Shown here: one piece after another, positions 1 to 10,274 of the stretch
How positions within the stretch are numbered: position 1 is the stretch's first letter
Layout of the letters: each line of letters begins with the position of its first letter
Source: Acanthochlamys bracteata
Taxonomy: Eukaryota; Streptophyta; Magnoliopsida; Pandanales; Velloziaceae
Assembly: GCA_019914995.1 (NCBI GenBank)
Contig: CM034130.1
Location: 3,906,001 to 3,970,000 of the forward strand
DNA: 64,000 bases
Direction: 5' to 3'
Made by a program: the position numbers and the translations under genes
The notes under the pieces: generated by a model
Told to the model about the DNA's origin: nothing
What the model saw: only the letters and a program-made list of their open reading frames with translations
Databases searched by the model: none

Positions 1-352
1 TTAGTAACATTGCTAAAGATCTAGGCTCTAGATTTATTCTTACCCCATGAACTTCAGAGCTAAGTGAGGAGGTTCCGACCAACTTCAAATTTGCGTAGAA
101 GACCCAAACACTTTCTTTGAAATACTTTCCCGGCAAAGAGATTAGAGTCATCCATCATTGAAATTCAAATAATTCCTTAATTTCTAGTCCGGCAGAGTCA
201 AAATCTTGGAATCGTATTGTTGTCGGCGGAAGGACCGGCAACCGAAGACGATCGAGGTATCTCTTGTACATTGCTGGACTCTTGAACCGCTTGTGCCTGT
301 CACTTTCCTATTTGTTCTTCTTGATCTTTCGGGCAAGTTCTTTGGTCGGCAT
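1..352 (-). pseudogene. Env-position ORF of element 1, decayed fragment
   Basis: An ATG at 352-350 begins about 230 bp after the RNase H stop, almost the same spacing as in element 2 (265 bp). The conceptual protein is interrupted by a stop after 14 codons and another further on. Between and beyond the stops it matches the N-terminal part of the intact 401-aa ORF at 20074-21279: a GLE-x-x-ELFE-like block, then VFYANL (MFYANL in element 2), then INLEPRSLAMLL (INLEARSMSLML in element 2). It continues past the left edge. The match shows that this extra gene was a regular part of this retrotransposon lineage rather than a chance capture by one copy. Confidence 0.75.
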
Positions 353-584
353 TCTTCCGGTGAGTAGTGATGAGATTTTAGGGATTTTGGTTTTGGGACG
401 GGAGAGATAGGAGAGGATGGGCTTCGATGAGATATGTCAGGTTAGGCTTTAAGTGCAGAGGAGGGTGTTGAGTTGCAGATCAAAAAACAAACTTAAGGAG
501 CCGTTTTCGAAAAATAGTTAATTAAAAGCAAACTGAAAGCACTTATATACATATGAATAAAATTCTCTGTTTTGCAGAGAGCAT

Positions 585-1651
585 TTATTTCATGAAGCAT
601 AAGCCTAGTTCATGACAAATCTTTGAAAACTGATCAAAGGCTAATGGTTTTGTAAAATTATCAGCAAGTTGATTTTCAGTGTTTACAAAACCCAAGACAA
701 TATCGTTGTTTTCAACATGCTCCCGGATAAAATGATATCGTAACTCAATATGTTTAGTGCGAGAATGTAAAATAGGATTTTTTGTTAATTTGCTAGCACT
801 TGTATTATCACAAAAGATGGGCACGTTTTTTAAATTAAAACCATAATCTAATAGTTGATATTTAATCCACAATACCTGTGCACAGCAGCTGTCGGAAGCG
901 ACGTATTCCGCTTCTGCAGTAGACATTGCCACAGAGGACTGCTTCTTTGAAAACCAGGATATCAGGCAGCCACCAAGAATTTAACATGATCCACTAGTGC
1001 TTTTTCTGTCCAGTTTGCATCCTCCAAAGTCAGCATCCGCATAGGCAATGAGGTTGAGACTGCATTCTTTTGGATAAAATAGACCCAGTTCTGAAGTGCC
1101 CTTTAGGTATCTAAGTATTCTTTTAACAGCACAGAGATGAGTTTCTTTAGAATTACTTTGAAATCTAGCACATAAGCACATACTAAACTGTATGTCAGAC
1201 CTACTTGCTGTCAAGTAAAGGAGTGAGTCAATCATACCTCTATAGGTCTTTTGATCAATTGACTTATCTGTCTCATCCAGGTCAAGTTTGCAGGAAGTTG
1301 CCATGGGTGTGTTGACTTCTTTTCCAGTGTCCATTTTGTATTTAGCAATCAATTCTTTGACATACTTACTTTGATTAATGAAGATTCCATGCTCTAGTTG
1401 CTTTATTTGAAGTCCAAGGAAATAGTTTAGCTCACCCATTAGACTCATCTCAAACTCTCCCTGCATTAGCTTAGTAAACATCTTGCACAATTTTTCATTG
1501 GTTGATCCAAATATTATATCATCAACATATATTTGTACAATTAAAATATCATTATTGTCATGCATAATGAACAGAGTTAAGTCAATTTTACCTCGTGAAA
1601 AGCCCTTTTCAGTCAGAAAAGCACTTCTAAACTCAATGTGGCAACTAAACA

Positions 1652-1686
<35 letters not shown>

Positions 1687-4600
1687 CCTTACGGCACGAG
1701 CTGACGACAGCCATGCACCACTTGTGTCCGCGTTCCCGAAGGCACCCCTCTCTTTCAAGAGGATTCACGTCATGTCAAGCCCTGGTAAGGTTCTTCGCTT
1801 TGCATCGAATTAAACCACATGCCCCATTGCTTGTGCGGGCCCCTGTCAATTTCTTTGAGTTTCATTCTTGCGAACGTACTCCCCGGGCGGGATTAGACGT
1901 TCATACCAAGCCCTAGGAGCTTGTTTGAGGCCATATAGAGCTTTGTTCAGCTTGAAGACATGTCTGGAAAGTCTTCGTTTTCAAAACCATGAGGTTGTTC
2001 AACATAAACCTCCTCTTTTAGTAATCCATTCAAAATGCACTTTTGACATTCATTTGAAAAAGTTAAAATCTTTATGACATGCAAATGCTAGTAGCATTCT
2101 AATGGCTTCAAGACGTGCTACAGAGGCATATGTCTCATCAAAGTCTATACCTTCTTCTTGATTATACCCTTTTGCTACTAATCTAGCTTTGTTTCTGATA
2201 ATGTTTCCATTTTCATCTGCTTTATTCCTAAATACCCATTTAGTTCCTATTATGGTTTTGTTCAACGGTCTTCTAACTAGATGCCACACATTGTTTTTTT
2301 CAAATTGATTCAATTCATCTTGCATAGCAATAATCCAGCAATCATTTTTCAGTGCTTCAATAATACATTTTGGTTTAACAGTAGAGACAAATGCTGAATG
2401 TTCAATGAAGTTACCTTTCAGTTGAGATCCCTTCACTTGCATTACCTATTATGTCTTCTTGTGGATGGCTTGATCTAAGTTTGAATGGTCTTGGCCTGAT
2501 TTCCATAGTTTCAAGTTCATGAGTCATTTCGTCTGAGATATGTTCATTTTCTGCTTCAATTGCATTTGGATGTACACTGTTTGTATCTTGTTCTGAGCCA
2601 GAGGACTGCTTCTCAGCTGTAGTAAAAATTGTATCTTCCTTAGCAACTGATCCTGCATTCACAACTGATTTTTTTCTTGACCCACTATTAGATTCATTGA
2701 AAACAACATGAATGGATTCTTCAACTGTTAAGGTTCTTTTGTTAAAAATTCTATAAGCCTTAGAGTTAGTAGAGTATCCTAAAAAAATACATTCATCACT
2801 TCTGTCATCAAATTTGCCAAAATTTTCCTTTCCATTGTTTAATACAAAACATTTGCATCCAAAACACTTTAGATATGAGATATTAGGCTTTTTACCTTTT
2901 ATGAGTTCGTATGGAGTCTTTTTAAGGATAGGTGTGATGAGTGCACGGTTGATGATGTAGCACGCAGTGCTTACAGCTTCTGCCCAGAAGTACTTAAGCA
3001 TGTTTTGTTCAATCAACATAGTTCTTGCCATTTCCACTAGCACCCTATTCTTTCTTTTAGCAACACCATTTTGTTGAGGAGTTCTAGGGGCAGAAAAATT
3101 ATGGACAACACCATTTGTATTGCAGAATTCATCAAAATCAAAGTTTTAAAATTCTTTACCATGATCAGTACGTACTGCAATGATTTTGAAATCTAGCTCA
3201 TTTTGAATTCTTTTAAAGAATATTGAAAATATTTTTAATGCATCAATTTTATATGCAAGAAAATACACCCAACAAAAATGTGAGTAATCATCCACAATGA
3301 CTAAACAGTAGTACTTACCTCCCAGGCTGGCAATGCGGGATGGTCCAAATAAGTCCAAATGTAATAATTGGAGTGGCTTCTGTGTTGAGACAACTTGTTT
3401 AGGTTTGAAGGATGACCTGACTTGTTTTGCCTTTCATGCAGGCATCACAGAGATGTTCCAGTTTGAAGGTTGTTTCAGAAAGACCTTTTACTAAGTTTAG
3501 TTTCAGGAGTTTGGATAGAATTTTTGTACTGCAATGCTCAAGTCTTATATGCCAAAGCCAAGTGTTTTCCTGTTGACTGACCACTAAACAGATTTTGTGA
3601 TTAGAATATTCATCAATGTAAAGTATATATACATTACCTTCTCTTTTTCCATATAGAACTTTCTTTTCAGAGTTGGAGTTGACAATTGAGCAGCATTGAT
3701 TTGTAAAGTTAACTTTAAAACTATTATCACAGAGTTGACTAATACTCAGTAAATTGTGTTTAAAACCCTGTACATGTAAAAGATTTTCGATGCATAGTGA
3801 AGAGACATTACCAATTTTACCAATTCTAGCCACTTTGCATTTGCTATTGTCACCAAGGATTACATTTTCACCTGATTGCTCTTGCAGGTGACTAATGCAT
3901 TTTATATTTCCTGTCATATGTCTGGAGCAGCGACTATCCAGATACCATTTGCTTTTTGTATGGCTGCCTTCCATACCTTTTTCCTGTAACAAGAAATTAA
4001 TGTTTAGGTACCCAAATTACTTTGGGTCCTAAAGTGTCAGTCCTACTGGTTCCTTTTGGAACCCAAATCATTTTAATTTTATTTGCATTCTTTTTATACC
4101 AGCAGGAATTTATGTTATAGCATTTCCTTCCACAGTGAAAGCATTTTATGAATGAAGTTGAAGGGTAAGATTTGTTAGCAGCATACTCACTATAGTATAC
4201 ATGGCTATATTTTTGCTGACTTGAGAAGGGAATACTTACAGTGCCTTGATGCATGTCTGTGTATGATGGCTTATTGTTTATTTTAAAATGTTGTTTACCA
4301 CTGTAGCTGCCAATATGTGTAATCATGTTGGTCGGAATATAGCCAATGCCTTCCTTTCTGAATATTCCTCTCTGTGCTCCAAGCATAACATCTAACTTGT
4401 CTTTACCTTTTACAAACCTTGCCAGGGATGCTTGTAAGTCATTGTTCTTAGCCAGCAGATTTTGAACATTTTCCTTCAACGCCGTATTGTCATGGACCAG
4501 TTTCTGATTTTCTTTTTGCAGTACAATCTCTTTTCTGAGCATGTTATTATAATCATCCATGAAGGGTCTGAAGTTTGGTATGGTTGGATAGGATAATCTA

Positions 4601-6055
4601 TCCACTTCCCTGCTTAGAACTTCATTTAGTTCTTCAAGTTCTGAGATTTTCTCTGTCATATCTTTGACAGTGGCTTGATTTGAGTTACCGGCTTCATGCT
4701 CACTTATTTTAACATGAAGTTTTTCAATAGTTTGTATCAGACGATTGTTTTCAATATGTAGGGTGCACAATCTAGAGTTCATTTGGTCATAGTCAGATTG
4801 TAAAGTATCCTTGATGGCATTGGTCTTATCATCTAAGGCAATTTTCAGAGTATCTCTTTGTTTAATTTGTTATTCTCTTCTTTTAGTTCATGCATACATA
4901 CTCTTATAGTGTTTCTATCAGTTTTTACATCAAGATATTTTGCATGTAATTCATCAAATACATTTTGAACATCTTCACCAGTGTCACAGTCAGAAGAATT
5001 TACCTCACTAGGGTGTTCGCTGTCAGCCATCAGACAGAGATTGATCTCACCTCGCATTTTAGCTTCAGACTTCTCGCTTTCTTCTGATGATGTATCATCT
5101 TCATCACTCCAAGCTGCCATGGCTTTCTTTTTCCTTGAGTCATTCGCTCTGGTTCTTCTTAAAAGTGAGCATTCATTTCCGAAATATCCTGATTTATTGC
5201 AGTGATAGCAGTTTCCTTCAGAATTGTCATCTTCACGCTGGAATTTTTCATAGTTTCTCCTTTTCTTAAACTTGTTCTTCCGTAGTAGATTCCTGAGTTT
5301 TTTTGTTAGCAATGCAATATCTTTTTCATCATTTGAGGATAATTCACATACCTGTCTTTCTGTGCTTTTCAAGGCAATTCCTTCAAGTCGGTCATCAGCA
5401 TTTTTCAGTGAGAGTTCCTTGGCCATTAACTTACCTATGAGCTCATCAAGTGTGATCTGAGGGAAGCTGGGGTTTTCTTCAATTGCATCAACTTTAGATC
5501 CAAATGTAGGTAGCACAGCTCTAAGTATTTTTCACTTGAGTTCTTCTGGCTTAAATACTTTCCCTAGATTTTTTAAGGGGTTTATAATGTTAGTGAATCT
5601 AATGTACATTTGAGTAATTGTTTCACCTTTGTTCATTTGAAATTCTCATAATCATGCATGAGTAGGTTGATCCTGGTCTCTTTAACTTGGGTGGTGCCTT
5701 CATGTGTCACTTCTAGTTGATCCCAAATTTCCTTGGCGGTGCTGCATGAGCAAATGCGGTTGAATTCATTTGAGTCAAGTGAGCAGTATAATAAGTTCAT
5801 TGCCCTGTCGTTCAGTGACATTGCTCGGTTGTCTTCATCAGTATACTTGTTTTCAGGCTTGGGAATGGTTCTGCCTTCTGCATTGGTTTTGGTGGGTATG
5901 ATTGGTCCATCTCGAACAATTTTTCATAGCATGTAGTCTTGAGCTCGTATGAAGATCGTCATCTTTGTTTTCCAATATCCGTAGTTGGTTCCATCAAACA
6001 AAGAAGGTCGGTTTGATGACCTGCCTTCAAAAGCAATAGGAACTAAGTTAGTCAT
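585..6055 (-). pseudogene. Decayed gag-pol polyprotein of retrotransposon element 1
   Basis: Gag starts at the ATG at 6055-6053 (MTNLVPIAFEGR, as in element 2) and gains an in-frame TGA about 45 codons in, where element 2 has Trp. Gag then has a first zinc knuckle (CYHCNKSGYFGNEC, about 5160-5205), a coiled coil (about 4400-4760) and a second knuckle (CFHCGRKCYNINSC; the Gly before His is replaced by Cys). Protease at about 3940 reads WYLDSRCSRHMTG, so the D-S-G catalytic motif is changed to D-S-R. The integrase HHCC region and the first Asp of its core (MDLFGP, 3358) follow, then reverse transcriptase with YVDDIIFG (about 1520) and RNase H ending at 585 (STAEAEYVASDS). Many stops and frameshifts separate the pieces. 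The 268-bp insertion at 1627-1894 also breaks the reverse transcriptase. No functional protein can be made. Confidence 0.9.
1627..1894 (-). pseudogene. rrn16: Plastid 16S rRNA gene fragment inserted in the copia pol (nuclear plastid DNA)
   Basis: Read on the minus strand this is the 3' part of a 16S rRNA, from the 900 region to about position 1130 in E. coli numbering. It includes the universal segments GTGGTTTAATTCGATG and GTCGTCAGCTCGTGCCGTAA and the block ending in CAACGAGCGCAACCC. Plastid-type wording, such as GAACGTTCGCAAGAATGAAACTC-like sequence and the TTTAGTTGCCA stretch after CAACCCTC, separates it from bacterial and plant mitochondrial SSU genes. Flanking bases (gcactt on the left, agacgttcat on the right) join up to give the uninterrupted copia sequence seen in element 2, so it was inserted with essentially no loss of target. 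A few differences from typical plastid 16S, including CCCGGGCGGG, indicate later mutation. It is non-functional as an rRNA. Confidence 0.92.
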
Positions 6056-6101
6056 TAGGAGATCTTTACCTCAGGTGGTTCAACCTTTGAATTTGAGGCC
6101 C

Positions 6102-6113
6102 GCTCTGATACCA
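6102..6113 (-). promoter_or_regulatory. Primer binding site (initiator tRNA-Met) of element 1
   Basis: The minus strand reads TGGTATCAGAGC, the complement of the 3' end of plant initiator tRNA-Met, five bases inside the LTR end at 6119. It fixes the orientation of the element and the inner edge of its 5' LTR. Confidence 0.92.
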
Positions 6114-6783
6114 CTTATTGTTCAAACCTGCATACATAACTCAAGAGGGTAGGGGTGAATTGAATTATTGATAAATAAAACTTTTTTCAACAAATTAGTT
6201 TACTTTTAGTCGACTGTGCTCGGACAGAGAACTGGAACAGAGTGTTTAGTATGCAGTGACTGATTTTAAAGAGAATTCTCAACTAGATGACAATCAAAGT
6301 ATAATAGTGCTACTACACAAGTATTTAACGTGGTTCGACAAGTGAATTGCCTACGTCCATGACCACTCAACTTAAGTGAACTTTACTAATCTTAAGTGCA
6401 GAACTACAATAACCTACCATAGTGCTATGACAAGCACAACTCTGTCAGCTCACTTGTCAAGCTGAGCCGACAGCAGTTACCCAGGGTATTTCTTATTGCA
6501 GAGCCTACACTTATTCAGTCTCCTCTATCAGCAAAAGCTTCCTCAAGACTTGCTTTCAAGTGCAAATGCACTTACACACATTTGATGAAATTTAAAACAC
6601 AGGTTGAAGCACTGAATCAATCTCGCATTTTCAGTTTACAGAGTGAGTGAAATGAGATTATCAAAAGGAAGTCTGAAATGAAATTACTTGGGGTCGTGGC
6701 TTCAGTAGGAGCAGAGCTATTTTAGGTTCTTAGAGTGAAATTTATGGCCTGTCTCTCTGTCTTTCTCCAGCTCAGGTTTTCAA

Positions 6784-6794
6784 CTTTTTATATG
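6784..6794 (-). promoter_or_regulatory. TATA box of the element 1 LTR promoter
   Basis: The minus strand reads CATATAAAAAG. It occupies the same place relative to a conserved downstream GCCGTT block as CTATAAAAAGG in the two LTRs of element 2. Confidence 0.6.
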
Positions 6795-7128
6795 TTCTTT
6801 CTTCACAGGTTGGCTGCCGTTTTAAAAATTCCCGTTGCCTTCCTTCTTCCCGATCTTCAAGGTGATGAAAATTCGCCCGTTGAGCTGCTGTGAGTGATGG
6901 TCTCTACCGGATCAAGCATTTAATTCATCCACTCTTGGAAGTGATTTGATGTGTATGGTTGTAATTAATGCTCGCCGGTGGCAAAGCGCGCCTCTTCTTC
7001 TCTTTGTCTGAAAATTTGATTTTATAGATATATTGATGTATCTCGGTTAGATTTTGACACGTTGGTGTAGCTGTTCCTTGTATTGAACATCATTGCAGTC
7101 AACTACTGTTTCCTGTTAGTCTTCTAAA

Positions 7129-7306
7129 CATGCTAAGTGATTTCTGCATCTACATTCGTCAGTGAGCCTTTTCCTATATAATAGCTGGCTGTGTAGTGAC
7201 TAAATTGTGCTGTATCTTCATTCGTCATGTTAGGTGATCTGTATCTTCATTCGTCAGTGAGCCTTTTCTTATATAATAGCTGGCTGTGTGGTGACTAAAT
7301 TGTGCT
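7129..7306. repeat. 97-bp tandem duplication in the LTR U3 region
   Basis: Two copies (7129-7225 and 7226-7306, the second lacking its end) share a CATTCGTCAGTGAGCC start, a TATATAATAGCTGGCTG core and a GTGACTAAATTGTGCT end with few differences. It lies upstream of the LTR TATA box in the element's own direction, where enhancer repeats of retrotransposons usually sit. Confidence 0.8.
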
Positions 7307-7428
7307 GGTGCTGACAGAACCCTATAAAGCTAATTTCAATAGCTGAGATTAAAACATTTGCATTTTCTGTACAATAATTCTTCACTTTTGTGATCATCAA
7401 AATATATTTCCAATATGATGCAACACTT

Positions 7429-8090
7429 GCATTGTACAACACCATTAACAAAAAAAAGAAAAAGAAAGTTTGAGCTCTACTAAGTCACTGGCTTGACTTA
7501 GTGGCTAGTGAACAGTGGGCTCATTGGCAGCTGACCAGTGAGCTGACTTGTGAGCACTGCTAGCTCATTGGTCAGCTGCCATGAGCTAGCTAATCTTGAA
7601 GAATTTGCAAAAAATAAAATCATATTTCTTAAGATGCATTGTAAAAAAAAAAATCAAGTTTGTTATGCTAAATTTGTTTAAGCTTGCATTATACAAAACT
7701 ATTAACAGAAAAAAAAAATGAAAGTTTCAGCTCTGCCAGCTCACTGGCCGGAAACCAGTGAGCTCACTGGCCTGACTCAGTGAGCAGTGGGCTCACTGGC
7801 AACTAACCAGTGAGCTATCAACTCACTAGTCAACTATTAGTGAGCTAGCAGAGTTGGCTGGCAGGAGACTAGCTCACTGGTCAGGTATGCATCTGTTAGG
7901 AGCTTCACTGGTTTGCTTTGCCAGCACAATGCAGCCATTCACTGGCCAGATGCTTTCACTTGTCCATTCCATTCCAATCTAATTCACATTCTTGGCATCA
8001 CTAAATACCAACCAGCATTACAACAATCACATTCAAGGCTGATAGTAGGAGATCATTGAGCACTGCTAGCTCACTGGTCTCCTCTGCCAG
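7429..8090. repeat. Degenerate repeat with clustered CACTGG/CCAGTG palindromes
   Basis: Two related units (from about 7429 and about 7686) begin with GCATT-TACAA and an A-rich run. Each goes on to a stretch packed with GCTCACTGG or GCTCATTGG and the complement CCAGTGAGC. About a dozen copies in both orientations lie between 7490 and 8080, with one more near 8495. The period of the larger unit is roughly 255 bp. No terminal inverted repeat or reading frame was seen. Possible origins are an old foldback element or a local satellite. Confidence 0.6.
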
Positions 8091-8800
8091 GAATACATGT
8101 ACTAGGAGCTCCACAAATATGTACACAACTCACTGCCACGCTTATTGCAAGCCATTCACATCATTTGGAAACTTCTTCCAGTCATTTTCATAGATATAGT
8201 CACACAACACATTATGGTTATACTTCACATTCTGTTTTACAGCTTCATACACTTCACATTCATATTCACATTTACTCAATCACCACATTCACACAACACA
8301 TATAGAGCAAAAAACTCATTTACATTCCAATAAAAAAATATCAATATTACACAACTTTTCACAAAATATTCCTTTCATTGACTCATGAGCAACATATCTT
8401 ACACCCTGGAACAATTTCAATCTCAGTAATTGGTATACAATCACATTGAAAAAAAACAAAGACAAAAAGAAAAACAAATTGCATCGGCATCTTCACTGGC
8501 CGCCTGCATCTTCCATCTATTCATCTGCATACAATAGAGGAAACAGAGAAAAACATTAATCTGTTGGCATTGCAATCAAACATAAGAAAAGAGAAAATTG
8601 AGATTGAAACTGACATTATAATACCTGAAATTGAAATCGAGCTCACTGTAATTAAAAATTAAAATCTGATGCTACACAGAAAAAGCTGAATTAGTCCCAC
8701 AATCAAAAAATTGCATAATAAGTTGAAATCAAAACAAAGAAATGACACTGAAATCGAAATCAAATTGAAATTGAAATTGAAATTGAAATCAAAGCAAAAT
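8091..8800. other. AT-rich non-coding stretch with a GAAATT hexamer repeat
   Basis: No gene is recognisable. It is rich in CATTCACA-like words. At about 8755-8790 there is a short imperfect array of GAAATT hexamers. The open frames here are low-complexity translations of that array. Confidence 0.5.
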
Positions 8801-9330
8801 TCAATACCACGAAGCTGGGATCTCTCCTTATCAATCCTTGTTTCAGCTGTGATCACTACCTGCACCAACATAAAAAAAAAATTAAAAAAATCATAAAAAA
8901 ACAAATATTGGTCAAGAAAAGTAAGAATAACAATACCGAAATCGGTATTGACCAACGGTGAGGTTAAAGACTGGCGAGCTCGGGTTGATCATATCGCTTG
9001 CACCCGATCGGCTTCGACGGTGTCCAAGGCTGCAACATAATAAATCGATGAGGGGAATAGAAAGAGTAGGAGGAGGAGAAGGAAAAAAAACGAAAACTTA
9101 CCGAATTGACGATCGTCACCGGTGAGCTAGGTTTTCGCCCGCAGTCAGATTTTCGATTGAGTGCGAGAGAGCCTCCGATTAAGAGAAAAATTGAAGAAAG
9201 GGAAGATAGGAGGCAACATTGGCTTAAGGTGTCGCCGGATTTCCTCCATCGCCGGCACGGAGAGGCGAGGAGGGATCGACTCGAGAGGGAGAGGAGTTGG
9301 GAGAGAAGCGACTGAGAAAATGAGGGGAAA
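8801..9330 (-). other. GC-rich leader-like segment with splice-like signals, no coding region found
   Basis: On the minus strand a pyrimidine- and GC-rich stretch (9330-9115) ends in CG|GTAAGTTTTCG, a good plant 5' splice site. This is followed by an intron-like stretch and TTATGTTGCAG|CC near 9031. Another acceptor-like TTGGTGCAG is near 8860. The only early ATG opens a frame of about 34 codons. The segment looks like the 5' exons of a transcript whose coding part is missing: a non-coding RNA, a gene relic or the leader of a non-autonomous transposon. None of these can be chosen from sequence alone. Confidence 0.25.
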
Positions 9331-9800
9331 AAAAGTAGAAAAAATAAAAATTAACGCTTATACTGTATAAGGGCACGCAAAATTACCAGCATGCTTTGCA
9401 CAGTATTTCCATAAGAGAAGAAAACGAGCTACTGACAGACGGTCCATATTTGGTGTGACGATATGCACGCACAATGACATATATATATATATATATATCT
9501 ATATTCAGCTTATTATATTTATATTAATTCTTTACCTAATTCTTAGATTTTATCGAACTATTATTTTGAATATATTATTCCTAACAATTTTCACCTACTT
9601 TATTAAAAATTAATTTTTATATTCTCATTTTAATAATTTTGATTAGTAAAAAAATCATACTAAATTTAATCCAATTATTTAATAAATTGAATTAAAATTG
9701 ATAAATTTGAACTATTTAAATACATATCGAATGAGAATTGAATAATTTTGCTTCGATATTCTCAAAGCAACAGCATAAAGCAAGACAGCGCGTTGTGCGC
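9331..9800. other. AT-rich spacer with a TA microsatellite
   Basis: A (TA)n run lies at about 9479-9498. The rest is AT-rich spacer between the leader-like segment and the 3' end of the MSP1 gene. No gene seen. Confidence 0.5.
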
Positions 9801-10274
9801 TAAGATATTATCAGCTCTTTAGAATTAATATCACAATGTAAAAGCAGGACTTGGTAAAGAATACAGATTACGTCCACATAAAGGGCATTCCAAGAACAAA
9901 ATAGTGAGAACCTTACGAAGCCTAGCTGTACATAAGGGGGAGAAACTTCGATTAGTAATACCACTTGTATGGAAGGACTTTTCTTACAGATCCAATAATA
10001 CATACATTAGTCTTGAAGAAATTATCTAACGGCAATTCTGCTGCCTCAGTTGAGATGAAAGACGATTGTGTATCTGAGATGAAAGAATGCGAAACCACTA
10101 CCTGCAAACACTGATAATATCTATTGGATGGCACTGTTGAATTATTGCAAGGATGGCAAGTATCAGCTTCAGACCAAGATTACAAGTCCTGAGAGTACAA
10201 TACCCACATGTCAATTATTTAAAGAGTAAAGGTAATACAGAAGAAAACAGCCTGTACAGAAAGCGAACATTATA
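9801..10274 (-). other. Probable 3' untranslated region of the MSP1-like gene
   Basis: Non-coding sequence directly downstream of the MSP1 stop codon, with no conserved frame and no sharp boundary. The transcript end was not located; the nearest plausible minus-strand AATAAA is further left, at about 9597. Confidence 0.35.

Larger units (their letters stand above)
1..7425 (-). mobile_element. Sirevirus-like Ty1/copia retrotransposon 1, partial and decayed
   Basis: Read on the minus strand, the order is LTR (6119-7425), primer binding site, gag with coiled coil and two zinc-knuckle regions, protease, integrase, reverse transcriptase, RNase H and then a further ORF in the env position. That order is the Ty1/copia order. 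The env-position ORF and the long coiled-coil gag are Sirevirus traits. The element is dead: coding pieces are separated by stops and frameshifts, and plastid DNA interrupts the reverse transcriptase. The 3' LTR must lie to the left of the window, so target duplications cannot be checked. It is closely related to the complete element at 17757-28351, which served as the reference for locating domains. The boundary at 7425 is approximate. Confidence 0.9.
6119..7425 (-). repeat. 5' LTR of retrotransposon element 1
   Basis: The inner edge at 6119 reads TGTTCAAAC on the plus strand, next to the primer binding site. The layout matches the LTRs of element 2: near the inner edge a GGGGTGAATTGA block, then the TTTAACGTGGTTCG / TTGCCTACGTCCA pair typical of these LTRs, then a minus-strand TATA box at 6784-6794. 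Close to the outer edge lies TCATCAAAAT, as in element 2. The outer edge is placed at CAACA (7425) by analogy; the nearby CCAATA at 7415 is an alternative. Without the partner LTR it cannot be fixed. Confidence 0.75.

Noticed and set aside
1627-1894. Bacterial contamination or a chimeric assembly as the source of the 16S sequence
   Set aside because: The wording is plastid-type, and both junctions rejoin the same retrotransposon codons exactly, which random chimerism would not produce. A functional rRNA was also rejected because only about 268 bp are present.
8659-8955. 98-codon minus-strand frame rich in Phe, Asn and Ile
   Set aside because: It is the translation of the GAAATT hexamer array and surrounding AT-rich DNA.
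9106-9370. Two overlapping 69-codon plus-strand frames rich in Arg and Glu
   Set aside because: Purine-rich complement of a pyrimidine-rich leader-like sequence; both frames open equally, which is typical of composition and not of coding.
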